This document shows positions 18,721 to 28,048 of a stretch of DNA of 64,000 nt, piece after piece. Made by a program: the position numbers and the translations under genes. Numbering within the stretch: the first letter of the stretch is position 1; every line of letters starts with the position of its first letter. The notes below the pieces were generated by a model, which was not told the origin of the DNA, did not search any database, and saw only the letters and a program-made list of their open reading frames with translations. Source of the stretch: GCA-2683825 sp965662355 (GTDB lineage Bacteria; Planctomycetota; UBA1135; GCA-002686595); assembly GCA_965662355.1 (NCBI GenBank), contig CBFIHP010000017.1, positions 1-64,000 on the forward strand, written 5' to 3'.

Positions 18721-20385
18721 TCAGAGTCCTGTCCAGTGAATGCCCTCAGACGCGGCCAGTTCACCCGGCACGCCGTTGAAAACGAACCACTGCCCGTAGA
18801 AGTGCATCCCCTGGACGCCGGTGTCGATCGGGATGTGCAGGGTTGCATAGCCGTCCACGCCACTCCCGGAGATCGATACCGCCATCATGCTCTGAAGTTC
18901 GGGAGCGGTAACGTCGACGTGGAGATCGATCGGGAGGAAAGTCAAGCCCGGTGCGGGGCTGAGCGAGATCGCGAGGAGGGCGACGGCAGGGCTCTCCGCC
19001 CCGGTAATCCCGACCTTGAAGTCGGGGGCCAGGTCGTGAAGCGGGCTACGCGCGATGGCCGCCGGTCGGATCGCACCGGACGACCGTCCGTAGAGCTCAG
19101 GGTTCGGGGGAGAGAGCTCGCTCCGCAGCGTCGGCCGATCGAAGGGGAACACTTCGTTTTCCAGCCTCGGATCCAGGAGGCCGTTCTCGAGAAACTCGAT
19201 GACCGCCGGGTGGAAGAACTCCGGCATGAGGATGTTCCCGTAGTCGGCGAACACGCCTGGCATCCCGGTCGGGATCCCCGACTGGTTCTCCGGGAACTGA
19301 GTGTGCCCCGTCGCGAGGTTATTCGCGTTATAGAAGTCGATCGCGTCCTGCGTGTCTGTGATCCAGCCGACGTGCATCTGTGACGAACGCAGCTTCACGT
19401 TCCGTAGCGTCGGCGTCTTGAAGCGTCCGAAGTCGTTAGGATCTCCGCTGACACCTTGGCGCCCGATGTCCTCCCCGGCCGGGCGTAGACCGATGTTGTG
19501 GAACTCGTTGTCGGTGAAGAGCGGGGGAACGTGACAGTTGAAGCAGACCGTGTGGTCGGCGAGGAGCGTCAGTCCCGACTGCTGCTGGGCGGTCATCGCG
19601 TTCGGATCTCCTGCGAGAAAGAGATCGTAGGGGCTTTGGTCGGGAACGAGCGTGCGCTCGTAGGTCGCGATGGCGAAGGCGATACGCTCGGCGGTGATGT
19701 CCGCAGTCCCAAACGCATCCTCGAAGAGGTCGGGGTAGGTCCTAGGGCCCAGGAGTGCGTTCGCCATGTCCGGCGGAATGTCGGTCGCGAGGCGCAAGGG
19801 CGTGACGACCGCGAGCTTGGTCGTGATCTCGCTCCAGGAGCGCGCTTCGTGCGCCATCTCGACGACGCTAACCGGCGGTCCGACGATCTGGTTTTCTAAC
19901 GCACCGCCGCTCGCGATGCTCACCGTCCCGTCGTCCGGATTCAGAAACGTCCCTCCCGCACGCCCGTCCCAGAAGAGCTCGGGCGCCCACTGGGAGCCGA
20001 CGACGGGAGGCGAGTTGCGCCCTGTGACCTGTGGCGCGAAGCCGAACAGGTCCGACGGTACGTAGTCGTTGTTGGAATCGGAACGCAGGATCCCCGGCGA
20101 CCCGACGACGTCGTCCGCATTGCCGAGGACCCCATCGGGCCCCGGATGCGCCCCCAGGCGCGGATCGGAGCCGGCGGCACTCATGATGTGACAGGTTCCG
20201 CAGGCCACCGTGTCGTCGCTCGAGAGCTGCTCCTCCCAGAACAGGATCTTCCCCAACACGCGCTTCTCCTCGGTGATCGGGTTCTCGACGGGAACGGGGA
20301 CCGGAGGTAGCCCCTGGGGCGAGAGCGTCGAGAGCAGCAGGGAGCAGACGATCGGGGCGAGCAGGCAGAATCGTATCTTCGTCAT
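18721..20385 (-). CDS. Di-haem cytochrome c peroxidase (CcpA/MauG-like) with shared C-terminal domain
   Basis: 554 residues with a signal peptide. Two c-type haem sites are visible: CGTCH (ACGTCHIMS, followed by GSDPRLG) and CFNCH (VCFNCHVPPLFTDNEFHN). Between and after them are family segments such as RNSPPVVG, LFWDGRAGG, and FGRFKTPTLRNVKL. The normal peroxidase body ends near residue 430; the extra 110 residues form the C-terminal domain shared with four other proteins in this window (ends in a G-x-x-FYGQWFVF segment). The enzyme should act in the periplasm or outside, reducing peroxide or oxidising a partner. Upstream of the LamG gene, probably one operon. Confidence 0.85.
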   Translation of the reverse strand: MTKIRFCLLAPIVCSLLLSTLSPQGLPPVPVPVENPITEEKRVLGKILFWEEQLSSDDTVACGTCHIMSAAGSDPRLGAHPGPDGVLGNADDVVGSPGILRSDSNNDYVPSDLFGFAPQVTGRNSPPVVGSQWAPELFWDGRAGGTFLNPDDGTVSIASGGALENQIVGPPVSVVEMAHEARSWSEITTKLAVVTPLRLATDIPPDMANALLGPRTYPDLFEDAFGTADITAERIAFAIATYERTLVPDQSPYDLFLAGDPNAMTAQQQSGLTLLADHTVCFNCHVPPLFTDNEFHNIGLRPAGEDIGRQGVSGDPNDFGRFKTPTLRNVKLRSSQMHVGWITDTQDAIDFYNANNLATGHTQFPENQSGIPTGMPGVFADYGNILMPEFFHPAVIEFLENGLLDPRLENEVFPFDRPTLRSELSPPNPELYGRSSGAIRPAAIARSPLHDLAPDFKVGITGAESPAVALLAISLSPAPGLTFLPIDLHVDVTAPELQSMMAVSISGSGVDGYATLHIPIDTGVQGMHFYGQWFVFNGVPGELAASEGIHWTGL

Positions 20386-20470
20386 CGCGTACAGGACCGG
20401 GGGGGGTGGCTGTCGCCGTGCCGGCTGTGGAGCTCCGGGAAAGAAAACCCACGAGCGGCGCCATGGTTCC

Positions 20471-20527
20471 GCGCTTTCTCACCCCTTTGGAACACCCATA
20501 CCCCAAAAAGCAGGGGTGAGAAGGCGC
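20471..20527. promoter_or_regulatory. Long imperfect inverted repeat between divergent peroxidase and sialic acid genes
   Basis: A 16-base left arm (20471-20486) pairs with a 16-base right arm (20512-20527) with a single mismatch, core TTCTCACCCCT. The 25-base loop contains a second small pair (TTGG/CCAA) around GGAACACCCATACC. No T-run follows, so it is not a simple terminator. The position, 86 bases from the peroxidase start and 41 bases from the lyase start, suggests an operator or a leader hairpin controlling one or both operons. Confidence 0.5.
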
Positions 20528-20567
20528 TGCGTCGATGGGTATGCGGTAGAAGGGGGTGGCGCTTGGC

Positions 20568-21470
20568 ATGAGTGAAGCCAGTCAACCCCTCCTGAGCGGT
20601 CTGGTCGCGGCGACCTTCACGCCGATGAAGAGCGACGGCGCCCTCGATCTCAAGCGCATCCCTGCCGTGTGTGATTTCGTGCAGGGACAGGGTGTCGATG
20701 GATTGTTCGTGTGCGGCAGTACCGGCGAATCCCCCTCCCTCACGATAGCGGAACGGATGGAGGTGGCCGAGGCCTACGTCGAGGCCGCGGCCGGGCGAGT
20801 TCCCGTGGTGGTCCATGTGGGACACAACAGCCTCGGCGATGCGCGCACGCTGGCTGCTCACGCCCGGCAGCTGGCCGCCGATGCCATCGCCGTGGCGCCC
20901 CCTTCGTACTACGAGCTGAAATCGGTGGACGTGCTCGTCGAGTGCTTGCAGCACATCGCGGAAGCAGCACCGGAGACTCCCCTGTACTACTACCACATCC
21001 CGCGCATCACCGGAGTCAGCCTGTCGATGGTCGAACTGCTGGAGCGTTCGGAATCGGCATTGCCGAGCCTGGCCGGGATCAAGTACAGCTCATCTGAGCT
21101 GGACGACCTGCAGGCATGCGTTGAGTACGGCCGACGGCGTTACAACATCTTGTTCGGCTGCGACGAGATGCTCTTGTCGGGGTTGTCGACGGGAGTCGAT
21201 GGCGCGGTCGGCAGTACCTATAACTTCATGGCCCCTCACTACCGCCGCGTCATCGACGCCTACCAGGGCGGAGAACTGGAATCGGCCCGGCAGCATCAAC
21301 AGGTCGCCAGCGCGATGGTGGAGGAGATTCTTCGGCATGGGGGACACAATGCCATCAAGGCGGCGATGAATTTGCTCGGCATCGATTGCGGCCCATCGCG
21401 TCTGCCGTGGAAGCCGCTCTCGGACGAAGCACGGGCGTTGCTGGAGCAGAGGCTGGGTCGTGTTCGCTAG
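20568..21470 (+). CDS. nanA: N-acetylneuraminate lyase-like aldolase (DapA/NanA family)
   Basis: 300 residues of the DHDPS/NAL superfamily. The carbonyl-binding motif is GSTGE (residues 50-54), as in neuraminate lyases rather than the GTTGE common in DapA. The Schiff-base lysine is in AGIKYSS (Lys 172) and the catalytic Tyr in LYYYHIP (about 140-142). It would cleave N-acetylneuraminate to N-acetylmannosamine and pyruvate. The ATG at 20568 follows AGAAGGGGG; an in-frame GTG at 20556 is an alternative. First gene of a three-gene operon with overlapping stops and starts. The partner genes make the sialic acid assignment stronger than the sequence alone. Confidence 0.75.
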   Translation: MSEASQPLLSGLVAATFTPMKSDGALDLKRIPAVCDFVQGQGVDGLFVCGSTGESPSLTIAERMEVAEAYVEAAAGRVPVVVHVGHNSLGDARTLAAHARQLAADAIAVAPPSYYELKSVDVLVECLQHIAEAAPETPLYYYHIPRITGVSLSMVELLERSESALPSLAGIKYSSSELDDLQACVEYGRRRYNILFGCDEMLLSGLSTGVDGAVGSTYNFMAPHYRRVIDAYQGGELESARQHQQVASAMVEEILRHGGHNAIKAAMNLLGIDCGPSRLPWKPLSDEARALLEQRLGRVR

Positions 21471-24117
21471 CCGGCGAGTGGCACTCGGCGCCTCGCTGCT
21501 TTTCTTGACCGCCCTCTCGCCGGCGGCGCAGGCTCCCCAACCTGCCGGTCTCGACTTCTCGCTGCTGCCGGTTCTGCCCGACGAGGTCGGCTTCGGGGGG
21601 CCGGTGGTGGGAACCCACGAGGGCGCGTTGATCGTTGCCGGTGGCGCCAACTTTCCGACACCGCTGAGCGAGGGTGGCAAGAAGGTCTGGCATGACGAGG
21701 TGTTCGTGTTGCTTCCTGGGCAACGGCGTTGGTCCGTTGGCCAGAAGTTGCCGCGGCCGCTCGCCTACGCCGCCTGTACCTCGACGCCCCGGGGAGTGGT
21801 GGTGGCGGGCGGATCCGATGCCGATCAGGTGTACGCCGAGGTGTTCCTGATGCGCCGGGATGGGGCATCGAAACGGGTGTTGTTCGATCCTCTACCGGAT
21901 CTGCCATCCGCCAGCGCCTTCGGTGCCTCCGAGTCCATCGCCGAGACGGTCTATGTGTGGGGCGGCAAGGGTCACAAGAGTGACCTCGAGTTGAGCGGTG
22001 GCTTCTGGCAACTGGACCTGGGAGATGTGGACAGGGGCTGGCAGGCGCTGCCGCCTCATCCGGGTCCGGTGCGCTACAAGATGGTGACGGCGCTCCAGAA
22101 GGGACCGGGCGGCGAAGCTTGCCTGTTTCTCTTCTCCGGTGCGCGCACAACCGAGACGGAAGATGGCGCCCCTCGCTTCACCGCCTACACCGATGGCTAT
22201 CGTTATTGCCCCGACACACGTCAATGGACCGCCTTGGCCCCGCTTCCGGTGCTCGATGACCCCCGCTGGATCCCCGGTAAGGAGAGATTCGCGGGCGAGC
22301 GTTGGCCCATCTCCGCCGGTTGTGCGCAGGCCCTCGGAACTCGCACGATCTTGACCTTCAGCGGATCCACCGACCGCTACATCCTCGATGAGGAAGGTGC
22401 CGTGCGGCTTGCTGCGCTGCGACCGTCGTTTCTTCCCCGGGTGCTTTCCTACGACACCGTGACCGATCGCTGGAGCGAGGCGGGATCGATGCCGATCGGC
22501 GTCGTGACCACCGAAGCGGTGCTGTGGCAGCAACAGATCGTGATCCCCTCCGGCGAGATCAAACCGGGCATCCGCACACCCCGGGTGCAGGCGCTGTCGC
22601 TGGCCTCGACCTCCACCGGGGCGCATTTCGCCGCCCTCGACTACGCGGTGCTCGCACTCTACCTGGCGCTGATGCTGGCGGTGGGCATCCACTTCGCACG
22701 CCGTGGCGCCACCAGCGATGATTTCTTCCTGGCCGGCCGAAAGATCCCCTGGTGGGCCGCCGGGCTGTCGGTCTTCGGTACCCAGCTGTCCGCCATCACG
22801 TTCATGGCGATCCCGGCCACCGCGTACGGCTCCGACTGGCGCCGTTTTGTCGGCTCGGTGATGTTGCTGCCGGTGATGGTGCTGGTCATCTACTGCTTCC
22901 TGCCGCTGTTTCGGCGCCTCGATGTCACGACCGCCTACGAGTATCTCGAAGCCCGTTTTTCGGTGGCGGTGCGCGTGCTCGCGAGCGCCGTCTTCATCCT
23001 GTTTCAACTGGGACGGATGGGTATCGTGTTGCTGTTGCCGGCCATCGCGTTGTCGGCGGTGACGGGGATGGATCCCTATCTCTGCATCGCCCTGATGGGC
23101 GGGTTGGCGACCATCTACACCGTCATGGGAGGCATCTCGGCGGTGATCTGGACCGACGTGGTGCAGGTGTTCGTGCTGATCGGTGGTGCGTTTCTGTGCC
23201 TGGTCGTGACCATCCAGGACGTCGGAGGGCTCGCAGCGATGATCGAATCCGCCCGGGCCGCCGACAAGCTCCACATCTTCGACTGGCGCTGGAGCGTTTC
23301 CGACATGACCGCCTGGGTGCTGATGGTCGGTTTCCTGTTCACCAACCTGGTGCCCTACACCAGTGACCAGACCGTCATCCAGCGCTACCTGACCACCCCC
23401 GATGAGAAGCAGGCCGCCAAGGGCCTGTGGCTCAATCTGATCATCACCATCCCCACGGGTTTGCTCTTCTACGGACTCGGCACGGCGTTGTACGTCTATT
23501 ACACGGCGCATCCGCTCGAGCACGCCCATGTCCCTGCGGCGGCCGATCAGCTGGTGCCGTGGTTCGTGGTCACGCACCTGCCGTCGGGGGTTTCGGGAAT
23601 GGTGGTGGCGGGGATCTTTGCCGCGGCGATGAGTTCGCTGGACAGTTCCATGAACAGCATCAGCGCCGCGCTGGTGAACGACTTTGTCTATCGATTCCCG
23701 GCGAAGGGTCGGCGGCTGGATCCCCTGTCGCTGGCACGCCGCCTGACCCTGGCCCTCGGTGTCATCGGCACCGCTACCGCCATGGTGCTGGCGACCTACG
23801 AGATCAAGTACCTGTTCGACTTCTTCCAGAAGGTGCTGGGGCTATTCGGCGGCGGACTCGCCGGGGTGTTCCTGCTGGCGGTGTTCACACGCCGTTGCAA
23901 CGCCACCGGGGCGCTGGCGGGTCTGGTTTCGGGCGCGGCGCTGACCATCGCCGTGGCGTTCCTGACCGACGTCAACTTCCTTTTGTATGCTGCCGTGGGT
24001 TCGCTGAGCTGCTTCGTGGTCGGCTATCTGGTCAGCCTGATTGCCGGCGGGCAGGATCGTGACCTATCCGGGTTGACTCTGGCGACGGTGCGGGGATCCG
24101 GCGATGTCGAAGGATGA
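21460..24117 (+). CDS. Fusion of cyclically permuted sialate mutarotase (Kelch) and sodium/solute symporter
   Basis: 885 residues. A signal-like segment (VALGASLLFLTALSPAAQA) leads into a Kelch propeller of about 360 residues (ALIVAGGANFP ... GVVVAGGSDADQV ... SAFGASESIAETVYVWGG). This resembles the cyclically permuted relatives of the sialic acid mutarotase NanM/YjhT. From about residue 395 an SSS-family symporter follows, with some 13 helices; landmarks are DDFFLAGRKIPWW, GTQLSAITFMAIPA and FAAAMSSLDSSMNS. One polypeptide would therefore equilibrate sialic acid anomers outside the membrane and import them with Na+. The GTG start overlaps the lyase stop by 11 bases. Confidence 0.82.
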   Translation: MFASRRVALGASLLFLTALSPAAQAPQPAGLDFSLLPVLPDEVGFGGPVVGTHEGALIVAGGANFPTPLSEGGKKVWHDEVFVLLPGQRRWSVGQKLPRPLAYAACTSTPRGVVVAGGSDADQVYAEVFLMRRDGASKRVLFDPLPDLPSASAFGASESIAETVYVWGGKGHKSDLELSGGFWQLDLGDVDRGWQALPPHPGPVRYKMVTALQKGPGGEACLFLFSGARTTETEDGAPRFTAYTDGYRYCPDTRQWTALAPLPVLDDPRWIPGKERFAGERWPISAGCAQALGTRTILTFSGSTDRYILDEEGAVRLAALRPSFLPRVLSYDTVTDRWSEAGSMPIGVVTTEAVLWQQQIVIPSGEIKPGIRTPRVQALSLASTSTGAHFAALDYAVLALYLALMLAVGIHFARRGATSDDFFLAGRKIPWWAAGLSVFGTQLSAITFMAIPATAYGSDWRRFVGSVMLLPVMVLVIYCFLPLFRRLDVTTAYEYLEARFSVAVRVLASAVFILFQLGRMGIVLLLPAIALSAVTGMDPYLCIALMGGLATIYTVMGGISAVIWTDVVQVFVLIGGAFLCLVVTIQDVGGLAAMIESARAADKLHIFDWRWSVSDMTAWVLMVGFLFTNLVPYTSDQTVIQRYLTTPDEKQAAKGLWLNLIITIPTGLLFYGLGTALYVYYTAHPLEHAHVPAAADQLVPWFVVTHLPSGVSGMVVAGIFAAAMSSLDSSMNSISAALVNDFVYRFPAKGRRLDPLSLARRLTLALGVIGTATAMVLATYEIKYLFDFFQKVLGLFGGGLAGVFLLAVFTRRCNATGALAGLVSGAALTIAVAFLTDVNFLLYAAVGSLSCFVVGYLVSLIAGGQDRDLSGLTLATVRGSGDVEG

Positions 24118-25282
24118 ACTGAAACCGCAACTGGAACGCTATCGATCCGATCTGGTCGGGGACACGCTCCCCTTCTGGCTCGAACACGGCTGGGATCGTG
24201 AGAAGGGTGGCCTGTTCACGTCACTGGGTCGGGACGGCACGCTGCTAGACCGTGACAAGCCGGTCTGGTTCCAGGGACGCGGTGCGTGGCTGTTCGCCAC
24301 CGTCTACAACAGCCTGGAGCAGAACCCCCAGTGGCTCGAGGTGGCGCTTTCCGCCCTGGAGTTTTTGGAGCGGCACGGTTTCGACGAAGACGGCCGCATG
24401 TACTTCCTCTTGACCGAGGATGGGCAGCCGCTGCGAAAGCGCCGCTACGCCTTTTCCGAGGCCTTCGCATCGATGGCCTATTCCGCCTGTGCCAGGGCCA
24501 CCGCCAATCAGGAGTGGGCTGAGCGCGCCAGGGAATTGTTCGAGGTCTACACCCGCGTTTCCTTTCAGCCCGGTGCGATGGAGGCCAAGGTCGATCCAGC
24601 GACACGGCCCAGCAAGGGTCTCGGACCGCGCATGATCTGCATCCACCTGGCCCAGACCCTGCGGGAGAACCTCGGAGATCTCTCCTTCGAAGCGTGGATC
24701 GATCGCTGCATCGAAGAGATCGAGAGCGACTTTTGCAAACCCGATCAGGGTGTGGTGATGGAGACGGTGTCTGATTCAGGCGAGATCATCGACAGCTTCG
24801 ACGGTCGCTTGTTGAATCCAGGACACGCTATCGAGGCGGCATGGTTCATCCTGCACGAGGCTCGCCACCGGGATGGCGATTCACACCTGGTGACCTTGGG
24901 AACACGGATGCTCGACTGGATGTGGCAGCGTGGTTGGGATAATGAATACGGCGGGCTGTATTCGTTCCGTGATCTGTTTGACCGACCGGTACAGGAGCCG
25001 GTGCATGACATGAAGTACTGGTGGCCCCACACCGAGGCCATCCTCGCGACGCTTTTGGCGTATCGGCTGACGGCAGACAAGCGCCATGCCGAACGCTTCC
25101 AGCAGTTGCACAGTTGGACACAGGAGCACTTTGCAGACCCGGACCACGGCGAGTGGTTCGGATACCTGCATCGCGATGGTAGCCCCGCGCTGCAACTCAA
25201 GGGAAGCCACTGGAAGGGCCCGTTCCACGTGCCCCGCATGCAGTGGTACGCCTCGCAGTTGCTGGAGGAATCGGCCGGCTGA
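24104..25282 (+). CDS. N-acylglucosamine 2-epimerase (AGE family)
   Basis: 392 residues, the usual size for an (alpha/alpha)6-barrel epimerase. Family landmarks are FWLEHGWDREKGGLFTSLG, FQGRGAWLFATVYN, NPGHAIEAAWFILHEA, and the active-site region MKYWWPHTEAI. It should interconvert N-acetylmannosamine and N-acetylglucosamine, the step after the lyase. The start overlaps the transporter stop by 14 bases, so all three genes are one tightly coupled operon: import and mutarotation, cleavage, epimerisation. A GlcNAc kinase is not in the window. Confidence 0.85.
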   Translation: MSKDELKPQLERYRSDLVGDTLPFWLEHGWDREKGGLFTSLGRDGTLLDRDKPVWFQGRGAWLFATVYNSLEQNPQWLEVALSALEFLERHGFDEDGRMYFLLTEDGQPLRKRRYAFSEAFASMAYSACARATANQEWAERARELFEVYTRVSFQPGAMEAKVDPATRPSKGLGPRMICIHLAQTLRENLGDLSFEAWIDRCIEEIESDFCKPDQGVVMETVSDSGEIIDSFDGRLLNPGHAIEAAWFILHEARHRDGDSHLVTLGTRMLDWMWQRGWDNEYGGLYSFRDLFDRPVQEPVHDMKYWWPHTEAILATLLAYRLTADKRHAERFQQLHSWTQEHFADPDHGEWFGYLHRDGSPALQLKGSHWKGPFHVPRMQWYASQLLEESAG

Positions 25283-25352
25283 CCCCGCGCATGGAGCCTG
25301 GCGTGGCGTTGCTGCGCGAATCGCGATGCAGCCTACAGATCGCCCTCCGATC

Positions 25353-25826
25353 TCAGTCCTGATTCACCGGGACCATGGTGTTGGCGTCCCGGATGACGAC
25401 CCAACCATCGCCCCTTCGCTGCAGGATGGATAGCGAATGGCCCGCCATCAGGGAACGCTCCTTCGAGCGCTTGTCCGTCATCGAAAGCGAAATCTCCGTC
25501 CAGAGCCAGGCACGGTCGCCGAGAATCTCGATTTCTTGGATCGAGCAGTCGAGCTGGAACTCGGTGTTTGGATCGTCAGCGGTCGCAGCGCTGGCGAAAC
25601 TCTCCTTATCCATCCGACCGGCACCAGGGACCAGGAAGACCGCTTCGTCTGCGATCAGGCTATTCGCCAGTTCCAGGTCGCCTTCGGTGGTCGCCTTGAT
25701 CCAGCTCTCGAACCACTGGCGAACGGCTTGCTCATCTTGCTCCAAGCGGACACTCCCCTTTGCAGCCGGCGCTGCACACCCGATCAAAACGAGAGCGCAC
25801 AGGCCGAGCAGGAGTAGATGTTTCAT
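25353..25826 (-). CDS. NTF2-like (DUF4440/SnoaL-type) lipoprotein
   Basis: 157 residues. MKHLLLLGLCALVLIGCAAP is a lipoprotein signal with its Cys. The body has the NTF2-like cone fold pattern: WIKATTEGDLELANSLIADEAVFLVPGAGRM, then IEILGDRAWLWTEISLSM, then GDGWVVIRDANTM. Such proteins bind or convert small ligands; no catalytic residues stand out. The start at the second Met was chosen for the signal peptide. It converges with the epimerase gene. Confidence 0.8.
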   Translation of the reverse strand: MKHLLLLGLCALVLIGCAAPAAKGSVRLEQDEQAVRQWFESWIKATTEGDLELANSLIADEAVFLVPGAGRMDKESFASAATADDPNTEFQLDCSIQEIEILGDRAWLWTEISLSMTDKRSKERSLMAGHSLSILQRRGDGWVVIRDANTMVPVNQD

Positions 25827-25898
25827 CGTCGTAGGCAGAGTCTGCACCGGGGTGGCCAGGCGCGCAAGATTGTCGCGGCGGACAGGACGTACCCGGAT

Positions 25899-27443
25899 TC
25901 AACCGTCCAGCACTTCCCGTACCTTGTTCAAGAGGGTCATTCGCTTGAAGGGCTTCTGTAGAAAGGCGGATCCCTGGCCCCAACCACCCTGGGGGCCTCC
26001 TCCATAACCGGATACCACGAGGATCTTGAGGTCTGGTCGTTCTGCAGTGAGGCGATCAATCAGCTCCTTGCCGCTGCCTTCAGGCATCACCATGTCGGTC
26101 ATGACAAGGTCGATCTCGTTCTCTTGATCATTTATCAGTCTCAATGCCTCCGCCACTCCTTGGGCCTCCAAGACTGCGTAACCCTGGTCGGTCAACATGT
26201 GTACCGCCAAGCGTCGGACAAGCTTGTCGTCGTCGATGACGAGGATCGACTCCTCTCCATCTCGGGTGGGCGAGGTCTCCGCTGTCGTTCTGGACTCTGC
26301 CCCCTCCTCCACGCTGGGCAGGAAAATTCGAAACGCGGTCCCTTTTCCTGGGCGACTCTCCACCTCAATGGCTCCACCGCTCTGGGTGATGATCCCGTAG
26401 GTGGTTGCCAGGCCCAGGCCGGTGCCCTGGCCGAGCGCCTTCGTGGTGAAAAATGGTTCGAAGATCCGGTCCAGGTGCTCTTCTGCGATCCCTGTTCCAG
26501 TGTCTCTTACTGTCAACAAGACGTACTGGCCGACAGGTAATCTAGACGCCCCCTTGTTCTCTTGGATAGAGGTATCAGACAACTCAAAGTGCAGCCGGCC
26601 ACCTTGGGGCATGGCGTCGCGGGCATTTACCGCAAGGTTCATGATGACCTGCTGCATGTGGGTAGGGTCAACCCGAACGGAGCCGCTCTCAGAGTTGTCT
26701 TCAAACTCGATCTGGACGCCTGAGCCGATCAGACGCTCCAGCATCAACTTCATCCCCTCTATCACGCCACCCAGTTGGAGGGCCTGGAAACACATCACTT
26801 GTCGACGTCCGAACGTGAGGAGTTGCGTGGTCAGCTCGGCGGCTCTCGCGCCCGCCTCAATTACAGTCTCTACCTCACTTCGGCGAGCAGCCTCTTCATC
26901 CGAGAGCGAAGAGAGCAGTCCTTCGCTGGTGCCGATGATCACCGTGAGGAGGTTGTTGAAGTCGTGGGCGACACCGCCTGCGAGGCGTCCGACCGCTTCC
27001 ATCTTCTGTGATTGCCTGAGCTGGTGCTCGAGATCGATCCTGTCCGTGACATCGTGAAGGAGGCCGGTGTGCTCTCCTTCGGAAGTGGTTCGAAGGGTTG
27101 CCTGAAACCAGCGCGCTTCACCGGTGCTCGCCTGGAATCTCAACTCGACTCTTCGGTCAGCTTCTGCCGGCTCAGGGAAGCCGGGCCATGAATCACGATC
27201 CTCCTGGACGATATATGTGGCCAGCTCATTGCCGATGCATTCCTCGACGGGATAGCCCAGGAGCGTCTGCCATGCCTTGTTGAGGTAGGTGATGACGCCG
27301 TCATCATCGCACTGCACCACCGTCTCAGGCAGGCTTGCAAGGAGCCTGCGCAACTCAAGCTCCTTCGCGCTGAGCTCTTCTATGAGGCGGTGCTGGACCT
27401 GTGCGTGCAGCTCCTCCGGTGAGGGCGGATGCGGGTCGATCAT
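25899..27443 (-). CDS. PAS-containing hybrid histidine kinase with C-terminal receiver
   Basis: 514 residues without membrane segments, so cytoplasmic. A coiled-coil start leads into a PAS domain (about 32-135, CDDDGVITYLNKAWQTLLGY). Then come HisKA with GGVAHDFNNLL (His 160), HATPase_c (about 265-378: NLAVNARDAM, DTGTGIAEEHL, GTGLGLATTYGI) and a receiver domain (about 395-514, phospho-acceptor Asp 450 in MTDMVMPEGSG, Lys 497). Its ATG overlaps the stop of the isochorismatase-like gene by four bases, so the two are translationally coupled. The output partner is not visible. Confidence 0.9.
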   Translation of the reverse strand: MIDPHPPSPEELHAQVQHRLIEELSAKELELRRLLASLPETVVQCDDDGVITYLNKAWQTLLGYPVEECIGNELATYIVQEDRDSWPGFPEPAEADRRVELRFQASTGEARWFQATLRTTSEGEHTGLLHDVTDRIDLEHQLRQSQKMEAVGRLAGGVAHDFNNLLTVIIGTSEGLLSSLSDEEAARRSEVETVIEAGARAAELTTQLLTFGRRQVMCFQALQLGGVIEGMKLMLERLIGSGVQIEFEDNSESGSVRVDPTHMQQVIMNLAVNARDAMPQGGRLHFELSDTSIQENKGASRLPVGQYVLLTVRDTGTGIAEEHLDRIFEPFFTTKALGQGTGLGLATTYGIITQSGGAIEVESRPGKGTAFRIFLPSVEEGAESRTTAETSPTRDGEESILVIDDDKLVRRLAVHMLTDQGYAVLEAQGVAEALRLINDQENEIDLVMTDMVMPEGSGKELIDRLTAERPDLKILVVSGYGGGPQGGWGQGSAFLQKPFKRMTLLNKVREVLDG

Positions 27444-28048
27444 GCGTTCTGTAGGAGCTCTTGCGACTCGATCACGCTTGCGTACAGAGGAAAGATGTTC
27501 TCGCAGTAGAAGTCCTGCTCGAAGCTGGTGCGGCCCGCTGTGCAGTCCTTGAGGATGGACACGCGGTATCCGCGTTCGTGCGCCGCCCGACCTGTGCTAT
27601 CGATGCAGATGGAGGTCACCACGCCTGCGATCACGACGTCTGTTACGCCGTGCTCTTTGAGTGCTTCGTCCAACCCCGTGTTCGAGAAGGCGTTCAGCCC
27701 TCGTTTGCCCGGGATCTCCCGGATTCGATCACCGAAGCTCGTGAGCTCTGGGACGGTCTCCGAGCCGACCTCGCCATCCTTGAAGGCTCCGACGTTAACG
27801 ATTGCTTCAAGGATGCCCGTAGGCTCAACCAGCTCCCGATAGTCGGGAGTGAAGACGATGGGCGTGGAGATCAGCAAGGTCTCTGTGGGCGCCAGCTGAT
27901 CGAGGAGCAGGACGGTGTTGTCCAACATCCTCGTGCGCCACTCCGCGTCCTCGAGGGCGCCAACGAGCGCACCATCAGGTGCGAAGTAATCGTTCTGATA
28001 ACCGATCAGGATGACCGCCGTCTTGTTCATGTCGTGGGAAATGCTCAC
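27440..28048 (-). CDS. Isochorismatase-like cysteine hydrolase
   Basis: 202 residues. The catalytic triad of the family can be read: Asp in LIGYQNDYFA, Lys in IPGKRGLNAF, and Cys in VVTSICIDSTGRAAHERGY, with the preceding cis-peptide GVVTS. Members cleave amides or act as nicotinamidase, ureidoacrylate or carbamoyl-sarcosine hydrolases; the sequence does not decide which. The gene precedes a PAS hybrid kinase with an ATGA overlap, an unusual pairing that may link the enzyme's product to signalling. The ATG at the seventh residue is an alternative start. Confidence 0.85.
   Translation of the reverse strand: MSISHDMNKTAVILIGYQNDYFAPDGALVGALEDAEWRTRMLDNTVLLLDQLAPTETLLISTPIVFTPDYRELVEPTGILEAIVNVGAFKDGEVGSETVPELTSFGDRIREIPGKRGLNAFSNTGLDEALKEHGVTDVVIAGVVTSICIDSTGRAAHERGYRVSILKDCTAGRTSFEQDFYCENIFPLYASVIESQELLQNA

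Noticed and set aside
21892..23577. Long minus-strand open frame opposite the Kelch-symporter gene
   Set aside because: It is rich in His, Gln, Asp and Arg from antisense GC-rich codons, with no family pattern, while the plus strand encodes a clear transporter.
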